From Theobroma cacao (lineage: Eukaryota > Streptophyta > Magnoliopsida > Malvales > Malvaceae): a stretch of 64,000 nt of DNA. Of the stretch, positions 34,391-46,199 are shown in pieces. The notes under the pieces were generated by a model. It worked only from the letters and a program-made list of their open reading frames with translations, was not told where the DNA came from and did no database searches. The DNA lies in contig NC_030853.1 of the NCBI RefSeq assembly GCF_000208745.1, forward strand, positions 25,411,744 to 25,475,743. The letters run 5' to 3'. The first letter of the stretch is position 1; each line of letters starts with the position of its first letter. The translations under genes were made by a program, and so were the position numbers.

Positions 34391-35521
34391 ATGAACAGCA
34401 CTACTTCTAGTTCTAGCCGCAACCAGTCACATTATAATGATGAACAAGACCAAAAGGCATTCACAAACAAGGGCTATCTGCCTCTTTTGTTGATCAATTA
34501 TGCCTGCCTGTTTGTGGGTTCTTTATCCTCAAGCTTGCTCTCAAAGTACTATTTCAACCACAAAGGCTCAAGCAGATGGGTTTCAACGTGGGTTCAATCT
34601 GCAGGGTTCCCTCTCCTTGTCATCCCCATTTTCCTTCCTTATTATTTGTTCAAGTGCACTGAGAGAAAGCCCTTCACTCATTTCACTCCCAAGGTCCTAG
34701 GCTTGTCCATATTCATAGGCCTGATGCTAGGCATAAACAACCTTCTCTTCTCTTGGGGCAACTCTTACCTGCCTGTATCCACCTCTTCTCTCCTTTTATC
34801 ATCCCAATTAGTATTCAATCTCATTCTGTCTGTAATCATCGTGAAGCAAAAGATCACTTTCATGAATCTCAACTGCGTCATTCTACTGACACTTGGCTCA
34901 GCCCTGCTAGCCTTTGAGTCCAGCCATGACAAACCTCGTGGCCTGACCCGAGCCAAATACTTCATAGGATTTTCGGCGACCATAGGGGCTGGATTGCTGT
35001 TCGCCCTATATCTGCCGATCATGGAGATGATATACAAGAAGGTGTTCTGCTACGCGATGGTGATGGAAATGCAGCTTGTGATGGAGATAGCGGCGACAGC
35101 GTTAGCGAGTGTGGGGATGGCGTGCGACGGGGGTTTTGCGGAGATGAGGAGGGAGAGCAGAGAGGTGTTCGACAAGGGGGAGAGGGTGTACTGGGCGGCG
35201 GTGGTATCGAACGTGGTGACTTGGCAGCTGTGCTTCATAGGGACGGCGGGGATGGTGTTCTTGACGAGTTCGTTGACAGGAGGGATATGCATGACGGCGT
35301 TGTTGGGCATGAACGTGTTGGGAGGGGTGTTGGTGTACGGGGAGGAGTTTGGTGGGGTTAAGGCTGTGTCCACTGTGATGTGTGTGTGGGGATTTTGTTC
35401 CTACGTATATGGTATGTATGTCAAGAACAAGATGATGAAAGACTCGGATGACCTTGATCACAAACAAATTAACACTCCTCCTCCCACCGAGATGGCTCAA
35501 ATTGTAGCTCCTGGGGTTTGA
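34391..35521 (+). CDS. PUP4: Purine permease (PUP family), PUP4-like
   Basis: A single-exon frame of 376 residues. After a polar N-terminus (about 25 residues, Ser/Asn-rich) the protein has about ten hydrophobic segments. It carries family landmarks SSRWVSTWVQSAGFPLL (about 61), LGINNLLFSWGNSYLPVSTS (about 117), SSQLVFNLILS (about 137), IGAGLLFALYLP (about 196), AMVMEMQLVMEI (about 221) and GGICMTALLGMNVLGG (about 297). The C-terminus is hydrophilic. These features fit the plant drug/metabolite-transporter-like PUPs, proton-coupled carriers of purines, cytokinins and related bases at plasma or internal membranes. Similarity to Arabidopsis PUP4 is from memory of the family, so the paralogue assignment is provisional. 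ATG at 34391 is the first in frame. The second half (35040-35380) is strikingly G-rich compared with the first. Confidence 0.85.
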   Translation: MNSTTSSSSRNQSHYNDEQDQKAFTNKGYLPLLLINYACLFVGSLSSSLLSKYYFNHKGSSRWVSTWVQSAGFPLLVIPIFLPYYLFKCTERKPFTHFTPKVLGLSIFIGLMLGINNLLFSWGNSYLPVSTSSLLLSSQLVFNLILSVIIVKQKITFMNLNCVILLTLGSALLAFESSHDKPRGLTRAKYFIGFSATIGAGLLFALYLPIMEMIYKKVFCYAMVMEMQLVMEIAATALASVGMACDGGFAEMRRESREVFDKGERVYWAAVVSNVVTWQLCFIGTAGMVFLTSSLTGGICMTALLGMNVLGGVLVYGEEFGGVKAVSTVMCVWGFCSYVYGMYVKNKMMKDSDDLDHKQINTPPPTEMAQIVAPGV

Positions 35522-36345
35522 ATATATGTATCTGCAAAAATGGTATCAAATTCAAACTCCCTTTTTATTAATCAAAAACATAATGCAAAATGTCATTCTT
35601 GACATACTCTTTATATCCTTGATTTCCGCCAAAGCCATTACGATAAGAGTTTTAGGAACTGAAAGTGTCGTTTTAACTCATGAAAAAACCTAAGAAAGAA
35701 ATATAAATCTTCCTACATTATTAGGAGAAAAGGTAAAAAACACAAGTAGAGAGATTTTTTTAATAGAATTATTCCTTGTGAAAAATTAATTTCACCAAAA
35801 AACAAAGGTTTAAAAATTTACCAAGATCTTAAATTACAAAAGCAGTTAAGAAGGAAAGGTTGGGATCATTTTATCAATAATTTGACATAAAATATGATCC
35901 TTCTTCTAAGACAAATTGCTTCCAAAGTAAAAAAAATTCAACTCAAAGAAAATTGATCAATATATACCATTAAAACAACGAAGATACAAAAAATTATAGC
36001 AAAGAAAACAAGCGGAAAACTAGAGTTGACAAAAATACCAATAGAAACATAAGTTGGTCTTAGAATTGTTCAATTTTCTTTGATTTGAAAAGTGCTTTTG
36101 TAGATGCTATACATAATATTAGCAACCGAGAAACACTTCTCTTTTGTTCAGCATCTTTTATAAGCTAAAAACCTTAGAACATAGTAGAGATAATTAACAA
36201 TGTTAAAGTTAAACTAATACGTCAGGAAGAACAAATGAGACAAAAATAGTTGAATTCAGAAGAAGGATGGCCTTAATTAATCAAGACATATTACACAGAC
36301 TACGCACTAATGGAACACTGTTTAATAAGTGTTGAATCTAGGATC
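35522..36345. other. Spacer between permease and WAKL gene C
   Basis: 36170-36345 corresponds to gene D's downstream flank at 55250-55430 (TTAAACTAATACGTCAGGAAG; AGAAGAAGGATGGCC). The rest is AT-rich sequence without a recognised feature. Confidence 0.45.
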
Positions 36346-36511
36346 ATGCACCTGATGGTGAAGTTACACTGGTATTATTTATAATTGACCTAGTCAAACA
36401 AGAAGTTATGGCCCAAGGTTGGATCATATCATCTATATCAGAATCATCATCGCCACTTTGTTGAACAGCATTAGCTCCTCTCGACGTTCTAATTCTCTCC
36501 AGCTCTATGGC

Positions 36512-36790
36512 AACTTTTCATTGTAGGCCTTCTCTGGTTCAAACATCTTTTTGCTAACTTAGCAACTGCTATAATATCTTCTTGTGGACCATCATTCTTC
36601 AAGAAAATCAAATAAGGAACTCTGTTTCATAGAAAGCAAGAAAAAGATACCAGCAACTTTTTTCATTGCAGGCCTTCTCTGGTTCAAACATCTTTTTGCT
36701 AACTTAGCAACTGCTATAATCTCTTCTTGTGGACCATCATTCTTCAAGAATATCAAATAAGGAACTTTGTTTCATAGAAAGCAAGAAAAA
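36512..36790 (-). repeat. Tandem duplication, about 140 bp, in pseudogene C
   Basis: TTCATTGTAGGCCTTCTCTGG at 36517 and TTCATTGCAGGCCTTCTCTGG at 36663 begin two nearly identical copies. These run through GGACCATCATTCTTCAAG to AGAAAGCAAGAAAAAG. The unit corresponds to the kinase C-lobe near the protein end. The copies differ at only a few bases, so this duplication is younger than most other damage in C. Confidence 0.85.
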
Positions 36791-37690
36791 GGATACCAAG
36801 CTTCTCACTTCGTCTGATTGTCTTAAAAGAGATGGGTTTTTGTTCAATAAGAACAACTCCAAAACTATTAAACATCGCTCTTCTCTGTAAATTGACTTGA
36901 CTGATAATACTCTAGATCCAAATATCTAAAAGTTCCTTGCAATTAAGTGGTTAGATGAGTTTGCTCAAGTGCAATAGATCTTAAAGTTTCAAAATCCAAC
37001 ACTTTTGCTCTGTATTTATCATCTAAAAGTATATTAAATAGGGACAAAAGCAGCTGAATGCAAATAAGATAAAGCATTCGCAATTTCTGTTACAATGCGT
37101 AGAAACATTTCTCTTGTCATTGAAAACTCTCTATTTTGATTATGTATGAGCCAAGAGAATTAATATTCTATTTGGGATGAACTCATACACTCGTAAAGGG
37201 ACTTTTGTCTCCATGCAACCTCCAAAAAGTTTAACCACATTTCTATGATTAATTTGTGATAAAATTATCAACTCATTAATGAATTGTTCAAGCTTCTTCT
37301 CATCTAAGTTCTATCTCTTCCATCATTTTAGATTTCTTAATAGCCACAATGCTACCATTCGGTAGCATTCCTTTATCAACCATTCCTTGGCCTCCTTGAT
37401 CAAGAATTCCATTCTTGTTATAGCAATCCGTCGTCTTTTCTAACTCCTTTGAAGTAAATAACCTTAACTTTTCAATATTATCTTCATTGCTGGACAATTA
37501 CTGTTGCAGTAGCAAACCTCCATTCATTTTAAATCTTCGTTGCTGGACAATTGCGGTTGTAGTAGTAAACCTCCATTCATTTTGTTTGAGCTTGATACTT
37601 TTTTTTAGTATTGTGTACATACGCCATGTACCAAGCGGTACGAACAGTGTCCCAATACTTGTGCTGCAACTTGTACAATTCAAATATATG

Positions 37691-37914
37691 TTTTTTTGTT
37701 TTTTTTTTAAATGTGGATGTTTGTATTAAAGGGTAGAAAGTTACAGGAGGAAGGTGAAAGAAAATTTTCACCCATTGAAACATCCTTAATCCTTGCATTG
37801 CAAGGTCTACCCAGCCCTGAGGTACAACTCAAAAAAACACAAAATCAGGGGTCCAGACATCCAGATGACACATGAAGGGGACCTCACCGAGGAGAGGACA
37901 TACATGTTGGACCC
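37691..37914 (-). mobile_element. SINE-like retroposon in the last intron of C, TSD AATATATG
   Basis: A 224-bp insertion begins on the plus strand with a T-run (its poly(A) tail on minus). It is flanked by AATATATG at 37683-37690 and 37915-37922. Genes A and D lack it at the same place. On the minus strand it begins GGGTCCAACATGTATGTCC. Pol III A and B boxes are not convincingly visible, so it could instead be a 5'-truncated LINE tail. Confidence 0.65.
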
Positions 37915-37991
37915 AATATATGTACAAAGGAAAATTGCAAACATTAATTTGAAAAAAGAATTAAAAACAATAAATATATTTCAACATGGTT

Positions 37992-39020
37992 AGAATGAGA
38001 TTGAACTAAGGTTTGGTGGTGGGAATGGGAAGGAGAAGAGGAGAAGGAAAAAAGGCAAATGGAGCAGTGAAGAGAGAAGAACTGATTGTTAATGAGTCAG
38101 TAACGGATAGCGACGTGATAAATCAAAGCAAGCAAATTATAGAGAAGGCGGTTAAGGTTTGGAACGTAAGCAAAGAAGTCGGTTTGGTGGAGCAAGGAGA
38201 AGAAGAACAGATCCTGGATCGGATTGAGAGGCCGGTTTTATAGGTATGACTGAAACCTATGGGGATACTGTCATTATGTGAGAGAGAAAAAAAAGAAAAA
38301 ATAAAATAGAAGAGAAGAAAAATGGGAAAGTAAAAGAGAAAAAAGAGATAGGATGGAAAAACAAAAATATTTTAGGATTAGGAACAGAAAATGTTAAGCA
38401 GAGGATTTAAAGAATCCTATGGTTGAGTATGGGGGTTGTGGAAACACGGGGCTGTAAAATATTTGAGGGACCACGGAGGTGGGATGTTGATGATGTTTTT
38501 TGGACAGATGAGGTTTTTGTGTATACAAATATGCTGGAACTGGAGATAATCAAAATAGCTCAGGAGGTGCTCTTGTTAGCTGGAGTGGGTATGGAAGCAA
38601 GCTGCAGTGATTGAGACTGCTTGGAGTTGTATGAGTAGGCGGGTGATGAATAAAAGGTGTCGGCCATGGAGAAGGAGGAGGACGCTAATTCTGAATAGGC
38701 GGAGGGGAAATGTCTTTGCTTATTTGGTGTAGGGACATGACTTAGTACCAAGGAAATTGAGACAAGTTTTCTGGACGGCTGCTGGTTGATTCAATATTTG
38801 GGGTTAATATGTACAGCATACCTGTGTTTTTGCTTACTGGAGGTTAATAATATGTAACTACGATTAGGGGAAGGGAATGATTTAATGTATAGGTTTGATT
38901 TTGTACTGGAAGGTGGCTAGTCCGTGGTTGTCCAATGATAATCGGCGGCAGGACATAGAGCTAAAACACTTGATATAAAATCAAATGTTAATGAAAATTA
39001 ATTTTTGGCTTACCAAAAAA
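37992..39020 (+). mobile_element. LINE (L1)-like insertion in the last intron of C
   Basis: Intron sequence matching gene D (TTTCAACATGGTT) stops near 37991 and resumes at 39021 (TAGTGAATTTAAC). The insert ends AATTTTTGGCTTACCAAAAAA, the usual form of a plant L1 3' end with poly(A). Near its start a 76-residue frame (38013-38240) has AVKVWNVSKEVGLVEQGEEE, similar to the end of plant L1 ORF1. Most of ORF2 is missing, so the copy is internally deleted or composite. Confidence 0.55.
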
Positions 39021-41216
39021 TAGTGAATTTAACAAGCACTTAAAATAATTGCCCAATTTCAAGACTTTTTTGTCAGAAATGCTTCTGAATTAAGTATTAT
39101 TGGCATGCATTTATCTTCAATACCATTGTACACATATCTATTAGGGCATGACCACATACAATAGTTACAAGCATATGACGGTACTTATATTTAGGATGCC
39201 CACATTTACCTATTTCTGTCATTTATAAAATGAATAGAATAAAATTATATTATATAAAAATATGTTAATTAAGAAATATCAGAATAAAACTTATTTTCAT
39301 ATCTAGTGTCCTTTCTCCTTTCTTTAAAGTTTAGTGCAAATATACTCCCTCATTATGTTTATGTTTCATGCCTATTTTGTTTTAATAAAAAAAAATTTTA
39401 ACCTTGACTCTATTATTAATTTTTTTATTAATTAAATTTAACAAAATATATATATCTAAATATTAATTCATTCAAGGTTCTGAAAAAAAAAATTTTCTTC
39501 ATATTTGTATCAAACGATAAATATAAAAATAAAAAGAGATCAAATGTTAAAATTTTTTACTAATGAGAAATTAATATATGACAAATTTATTGTGCTTGGA
39601 GAGTGTAGTATGTAAAAAGAATGTATAAGTCTATACCTCGGCATACATCAACAAAGTAACTGTCGGTTTGGATGAAGCTGCAAACACATAGATGCCCAGA
39701 GCTCAAGTTTGTCCACCACTACTCACCACCGGGACTACAGAAGATCTTTGAACCTTCTTTCAACTCATGGAGCCCAACTTTTGGTGTGCCCCATTGCAGT
39801 ATTCTAGGAACGTGCGAGGTACTGCTTTCCACAAGGGCGTCTCGAAATATTGTTACATCTGAATCCAACAAACTTAAGCCAATCATGAAAGAAGATCCGC
39901 ATGATCTGTTGCTGTCATTATTAGGATAAATTTCTGTCACGTTCGCAACAAAAGAACTGAGACCCGGAGGAATTGTCATAAGGCAGCCACTGTTGAAAGT
40001 CTCCATATTGCTACAACCGGGTTGCAGGCAGCCACCAAGAGGATAAACAGCACTCCGATTGTGATAAATAGTAGCCAAACTGCCGCAACCTACGGACACG
40101 AATCCATTGTCGATGTTTGAGAAGAAAAAGGAGCTGCCTGTAAGGTTGACACTTATTCCATTATTCTCTATACTGCGGCAGTTGAAATATGTTACTGAAT
40201 TGTTGACGCTAATGCTCTCTTCGGAAAATGAAACAGAGAGTAATTGCAGATTGATTCTACTTATGAAAGTGTTTTGTTGCAAGTTACTCTGAATATCAAC
40301 ATTTCCACATCTTTCTGTACAATCAAACTTGTGAGGTACTACGCCTCGTTCTTGGCATTGTGTGGCTGCTTAGTAAGAAGAAGTACATCGCACCAAGTGA
40401 ACACCAAGGAAAATAAATTCACAAACATTTCTTTTTGGGGTAAATTAAAAAAAAATCCAAATAGAAACCAAAGAGACATTTTAAAAGATTGCCAGTGAAT
40501 AGTGATAGGAGTAACTAGTGACCTTCCAAATCGCATTTGACGAGATTCCACTCCAGGATTGCGGAAACATGCGTCGTATCAATGTTTATGTCTTGGGGAA
40601 AGGTTAAATCTGGATTCAATTTGGACCCGTCAAACATGAAAACAGATTATCTTCATCTCTTGCTGTCTTTATTACGAGGATAAATCTCTTTCATCTTGGT
40701 TTTCAGAAACTATGGTGTAGCAGCCACCTTTAGAAGTCTCGTCGCCACATCTTGGTTCTAGGCAGCCACCAATAGGATCAGTTTGATTACGAAAAATTGA
40801 CGCCAAATTGCCACAACCTACACAACCGAATACGTTGAATCTGCTTGAGAAGTAAAATGGACTCCCTGTTAAGTTGACACTAGCGGTGGTCCGATTATTA
40901 TCTTTATTGCTGCAGTTGACATAAGTTACCTAACTGTTGACGATGACGCTGTCTGAGAGAACGAATCCAGCAGTTCCAGATTGATGCGACTGATGAAAGG
41001 ATTTTCCCCATCATTGCAAGTTACTTTAAACCACGTATTCGTGTAACAGCCGTCTTTTATCCCGAATGGGTATGGAATAGTAACATTCCCACATCCCCAC
41101 AACCAAGCTCGCCCGGTTCTTGCGATACTGCTGCTTGCAGTAGCAAGATGGAGTAAAACATAATATTGATGCTTTTCAAAAAAAAGATGGGAGTAAAACA
41201 CCAAGTGAACACCCAT

Positions 41217-41650
41217 TCTCTCTTTCTCCCTCCCTCGATTTGTTTCTTTCACTGATAGAAATGAAGATTAATTAACTGGTTGAAGTGGTCAATATAAAGA
41301 CTGGCGTCCCTATACACGTTCAAGTTCCAAAGAAATTTCTCGTCTCCTGCGCTCCCGTTTTCCTCTTTCGGCACCACTAACACTACTGTTTATTGAAGGA
41401 AACAGATTCAATAAAGTTGGGAAACGAGAGACCCATATTCCAAATTTTTAATAGCGGAAAATTGGTAGATTATTTAATGCTCGGTGATAATAAATTCAGC
41501 CCACCAAACTTGAATAATTACGTGTTGCTTGCCCCTTGACTATATGCTTGATAAGGGAGGGAATACGGAGGTGTAAGAGAACCCAAGGAAATAAAAGCAA
41601 ATGATATGACACAGGGCTGAAACAGGCACGGAGATCATAAATACGGACAT
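41217..41650 (-). promoter_or_regulatory. Upstream region of WAKL pseudogene C
   Basis: A weak TATA candidate (minus TTTATATTG, about 41290-41298) lies about 75 bp above the start. The conserved motif CAGCCCACCAAACTTGAATAATTACG is at 41498-41523 and GGCTGAAACAGGCA at 41615-41628, as in the other array members. Confidence 0.45.
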
Positions 41651-44449
41651 TTAAGAATAGAAACCATAACAGTAGAAGATAAAGGGAAAATTCAAGAATG
41701 GAAAGAAAATTAAGAATTAAAATCAAAACAGTAGACTATATGGATGAAATAGTTAGTGTATTTTTAAAATCAAAGGTTATGTCATATAATAAAAAAGTTA
41801 TCTTAACTTAAAAGTTATATTGCATAAAGTGACAGTGTGCTATTAGATTATAGGTAGATTTTCATGTAAATGGTTACGTTTCTTAGTAAAATGATATTCA
41901 AAGGTTATGAGATAAATTGAAAAAACATCATAGCTTAAAAGTTTGAATATGAAAAGTTATCGTTTTAAATTATAACTTAAAAATTATGTTTTAAGAAATG
42001 AATAGTTATCTTTTCATAAAGTGATTATTGAAACAATACTTTTATCCAAAAGTTATGTCTTACAAAATATCAAGATGTCTTTTAGATAAAGTGGTGCCTT
42101 AATGAAAAAGTTGTGTCCTTAAAAAAGAGACACTTACAAGCCTATATAAAAAGTTTGTTACCAACCATTTTGAAACATCAAATCAATAACAAAACAAGAG
42201 CAGAAAAATCAAGAGTAAGAAAAATATTGTGTTCTATTAACATAAATACTTAAGTTTCCATCAACAATAAAAGTGTCCAAATTTCTTATAATTTATTTGA
42301 TACAGAAAGTAAGCTAAGGTCGAATAACTTTGCAAATCTTTAGCTCATTGGTTAGTACATAATCCCGAGTAAGTTTTGAATCCCCTCCCAGAATTATAAA
42401 AAAAAAAAACTTTACAAATCCTTGGCTGTATCTAGCAATTTACTCTCGTAAAATGTAAGACGAAGTTAGACGCTGGCTTCATTGTATCCTTAAGACTATT
42501 CGCATTATTCCTTTTGCATACTGAGTAGTAGGAGTTATGAGCGAAATAAATCTTAAAGATAATGTCTATTAAAAGGCTCACCTTAAAGTCAATTTTACCA
42601 ATTCCTTAAATTTCATCTAAACCCCATTTGCACTAACAATAAAATTTCTCATGTTGTGCTTGTTAAGATACAGATGAATGAGTGGATTTAAAAGAAATGA
42701 ATAAAAATCAAAATTTTAAATCGTAAATTAAATGAAATAATATGAAAATATCATATATTAATAAATAATTTACTCTCACAGTTATCTTATTTCAAAATAA
42801 AAGTTTTAATTAAGTTTGACTGGATTTGCCTTATTTTTTAAAAAAACAATAATAACAGCAAATTCATCTTATCCATCTTCTCGTATAAATAATTTTCCAA
42901 TTAAAATTTTATAAATAATTTTTCAATTAAAATTTTAATGAATTAAGAAAAATATGTCTTTTAAATATTAAACCACATGCAGGATGAAATGTACGTAGTA
43001 GATAGTTGCATAATTAAAGGAAAAAACGAAGTTAATTAGAGCAAGGAATGGAAACACGTTGAAGAATGATTTGGATAAGGGATCATGTCAATGAATTTCA
43101 ACACAACTTTGAGAAAGCAACCATATATTGACTTCCACGTCTACGTGAAGTCGAAAGTTACACTTTTCATGCATTGGGTCCAACAACTTTGTTTATGTCA
43201 GTGCCAAAATTATTAAAAGAAAAAGAGACTTTTGATTTATGTGGAGTTTGGGTGGGGGTTATAAGCCGAAATATGAACAAGTGCAAACGCAATGATCAAT
43301 TTCATAGCAGCAATTCCATTTAAAAGGGAAAAGGATGACAATCAGACCTCATCTAGAGCATATTATAGTAATCTTAGCCGTTAAGCTAAGCAGTAACAAA
43401 TTGAGGTACTAAAGTTTTCAAATATAAAATGTTAACTTGAATTTTAAGGTAAAATGCTGCGCACACTTTTAAGTTTTAATTAAGATTTGAAACGAATTTA
43501 TTTGTTTTCAAAATAGATGCTTCGTCTCAAGAGAATAAACATTTTCAATAGAAATTACGAAAAGATTAAAATATTTTTTTATTAATTTAAAATATTATTA
43601 TTTTTTAAAAAAAATAGATTATTTTTTTAAGTTAATAAAATAATAATAAAAATTATATAATAATAATTTTTAAAATTAATAAAAAGGTAAAATAATTATT
43701 TTAATGTTATCATATCATCAAATTAACGAAAACACTAACAATTGACTAACGGTAGAAGATTTTTTTGATACAGAATGTCTTTTTCAAAACCTAATAAACT
43801 TACTTAAATTTTTGATTAAAATTTAAAAAAGTGAGAATATTTTACTTTAATTTTTAATTTTTAGGTCCATCATTCATTTGCTTAAAAAAAAAGTCCATCA
43901 TTGATGGGTGTAATGAGAGGAACTTTTTCTTTGTTTTTCTTCACCAAATCCATAATGTTGGGATAGGAAAAAGGAACTTTAAAATTATTCAACAAAGCAC
44001 AATACTTTTTTAAGATTATATTAATGAAATGTAAAATTTTAAACAGCCAATTACCTGACTTAGAGATTATCAAAAAAAAAATTACCTGACTTGAAAAAGT
44101 TTTTTCACAAGACTTAATTGGACCCAAAAAGAAAAAATAATGGCTGAAAGGGAAAACTGCTTTTGGTCCCGTTAATTGATAGCTTATCTGCAAAGCTATT
44201 TGCTTCTCTAGAAACAATTTTTTGTATTTCTTATTTTTGTAAATAAAGACCCTGTAAATACTGTATGGATATTGTAAAATTGCTTTTTATTTTTCTAATC
44301 AATTATCTATTAAAAAGTGTTTTAATTACCTAACTAGGTAAGATTTAATTACTTAATAGATGGTTGAGTTCACATCATTTTTCTTCATAGTTTTTTGACA
44401 ATTTTAGAAAATGAATATTGGGGATTGCGTAGGAGAAAATGCTTGTGCA
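41651..44449. other. Duplicated non-coding spacer upstream of gene C
   Basis: 43070-43320 (GGAAACACGTTGAAGAATG ... TGGGTCCAACAACTTTG) matches 59900-60230 upstream of gene D. 43900-44000 and 44100-44450 match the recurrent spacer. 43490-43860 is a piece of the AT-rich block (compare 1810-2040) in inverted orientation. 41740-42300 holds scattered AAAGTTAT motifs and no recognised element. No gene is seen. Confidence 0.5.
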
Positions 44450-44845
44450 TTAGTATAAGGCCGCAAATGTGGATATTGGGTGGACGAACAAGACTTTCCT
44501 AGTCCTGCTGATGGCTTGAGAATCGGTGCCCAGGAATATAACAGTTTTAGCTCATCTTCAGGTCCCTTATTTTTTAGTATGTGTTTTTTTTTTTTTTGAA
44601 AGGTGAATTTTATAAGCATTAAGTGAATTTTTATTTTTTAGTATATTAAGGGAAGATTATACCGTAGCCAGGTACTGTGGAGAAGGTGGTACTCTGCTGG
44701 GGCTCTGTTTTGGTAATCTTTTTTTTTTTAATTGGGTTGAGCTGCAAATGTATTTGGCTAATTGGGCAATCTTCAATCATGTATATTATCTAATCGAATT
44801 TTACTGATCAATAAAATTCATTTGGTTTTTTTAAAAAAAAAACTA
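44450..44845 (+). mobile_element. LINE 3'-end fragment
   Basis: The segment interrupts the recurrent WAKL spacer after GTATAAGGCCGCAAA at 44453. It ends with GATCAATAAAATTCATTTGG, then a T-run and poly(A), typical of a plant L1 tail. No domain-level coding is visible, and the internal T-run at 44586 suggests a further small insertion. Confidence 0.4.
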
Positions 44846-45906
44846 TTTTAGACTTACGGTTTTTAGAGATAATTAGCGATTGATTTATCTTAAGATAATA
44901 AGCAATTGAATTCTACGTGTTGTTGATGTTTTAAATATTTAGCCGTAATTAGATATATAAAAACAAATTTACCTTCTTGTTTTTTCTCTCAAACAGTATT
45001 CTGGCTTTAGGTCTGCTAGGGAGGAGCTGCCTTTGTTTTCTGTGGCTTGCTTCTCGTTAGCTTTTGTGTTAATGGTTTCAGCTTGATTTTTCCCTTTGTC
45101 TAGGGGCTGTTTTTGCGGGTGGGTCATGGGTGCTACTAAAATCTATTTGAGCAGTTACCATATATTGTGCAATTGTATAGTTCTGACTCTTTAAGCCGTG
45201 TTTATGGCAAAAGGATTCTTTTACCACTGAAGTTTAAGACTCTTTATGACATTTCAGACTTTCTTAAAATAAAATACCAATTTAAAAAAATTGAAGAATT
45301 GAATTACAATGAATATCTTTAAGTTTCATTGAATATGATGGTTTAAGTTAGCCATAGCATTAAATGTTACAATTGTCTTAACACGTGTTGTTGATGTTTT
45401 AAATATTTGGCCGCAATTAGATGTATAAAACGAAACTTGCTTCTTTTTTTTTTTCTCTCAAACGGTGAAATATGTGCAACTTTGCAAGTGCAGGAATCAA
45501 TTTCAAGCAAATGCATGCAATTTGGAAAATATGGGTTTGTCTGATCACCTCTTTTCTCCCATTGAGACCAGAGGAAACATGGTGATACCGCTACATCACG
45601 TTACAATTTCAAGGATCAATCACCCAATTTGTTGCCCCCACTCTCTTTCTCTCTTCACAGTAAAAAGATGAATATTATTACATCATGCACAATGATAAGT
45701 CACAGGATTCATGAATCAAATTAAAAAAATATAGTGAATTTATTGAGGATTTGTGAAATATCAGTATTGTTGTTAAATGCCAATGACTTATGGCTGAATT
45801 TTACTATTTGGGTTGCGATCCTAAAGTATTCATGTTAATATATTTTTTTAATATGTGTCTTTTGTGCGTATATGCAGGTGCAGGGTTGGGACTTTGATGT
45901 ACATGG
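44846..45906. other. Spacer left of the copia element
   Basis: 45290-45470 continues the recurrent spacer (TCATTGAATATGATGGTTTAAG; AACACGTGTTGTTGATG). 45560-45720 matches 20320-20440 and 29090-29200. 44990-45230 (CTGGCTTTAGGTCTGCTAGGG onward) is less AT-rich and may be another LINE 3' fragment. No gene. Confidence 0.4.
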
Positions 45907-46043
45907 TATTGGAGGATCTTTTATTTATGATTTATTTTTTTATATAATATTTCCTTATTAAGCTTTTTCTTTACGTTGCACTCTAAGAAGGTATAAGATT
46001 AAAAAAAAAATTATATTATTTACTTTACTTGCACTCCAAGTAA

Positions 46044-46085
<42 letters not shown>

Positions 46086-46153
46086 GTCTTCATCTTGCTA
46101 ATGAAGAGCAAGGGTTTTTCTGATTCCATTTCTTTGAGTCATTTTATTTTTCA
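45907..46153 (+). repeat. 5' LTR of the copia element
   Basis: 247 bp, TATTGGAGGATCTTTTATTT to TTTATTTTTCA. It aligns end to end with the 3' LTR at 54322. Its TA microsatellite (46047-46083) is longer than in the partner, explaining the length difference. The LTRs differ at many positions, implying an old insertion. Confidence 0.85.
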
Positions 46154-46164
46154 TGGTATCAGAG
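46154..46164 (+). other. Primer-binding site, initiator tRNA-Met type
   Basis: TGGTATCAGAG directly follows the 5' LTR. It is complementary to the 3' end of plant initiator methionine tRNA, the usual primer of plant copia elements. Confidence 0.85.
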
Positions 46165-46199
46165 TAAGTTACAAAACTTTGACTTTTTTTTTTTTGAAA

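Larger units (their letters stand above)
36346..41216 (-). pseudogene. WAKL pseudogene C: all parts present, heavily damaged
   Basis: The order matches the intact genes: start MGVHLVFYS at 41216, headpiece 1 (41216 to about 40510), headpiece 2 (about 40370 to 39640), a truncated EGF-like exon (about 39230-39150), then membrane and kinase exon (about 37674-36346). Damage includes an extra insert in the signal region near 41170, frameshifts in both headpieces, a 140-bp tandem duplication in the distal kinase region, a smaller duplication near 37490-37580, loss of the kinase-exon acceptor (TACAG to TACAA at about 37673), and loss of the HRD region near 37040. The kinase start [14 protein letters not shown] and GQGM-VAIKK are still readable. 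The intron before the kinase exon carries a SINE-like element and a LINE-like insertion. Confidence 0.85.

Noticed and set aside
35050..35500. Antisense and alternate-frame ORFs over the permease (up to 132 aa)
   Set aside because: Shadows of the G-rich part of the permease gene; no recognisable domain.
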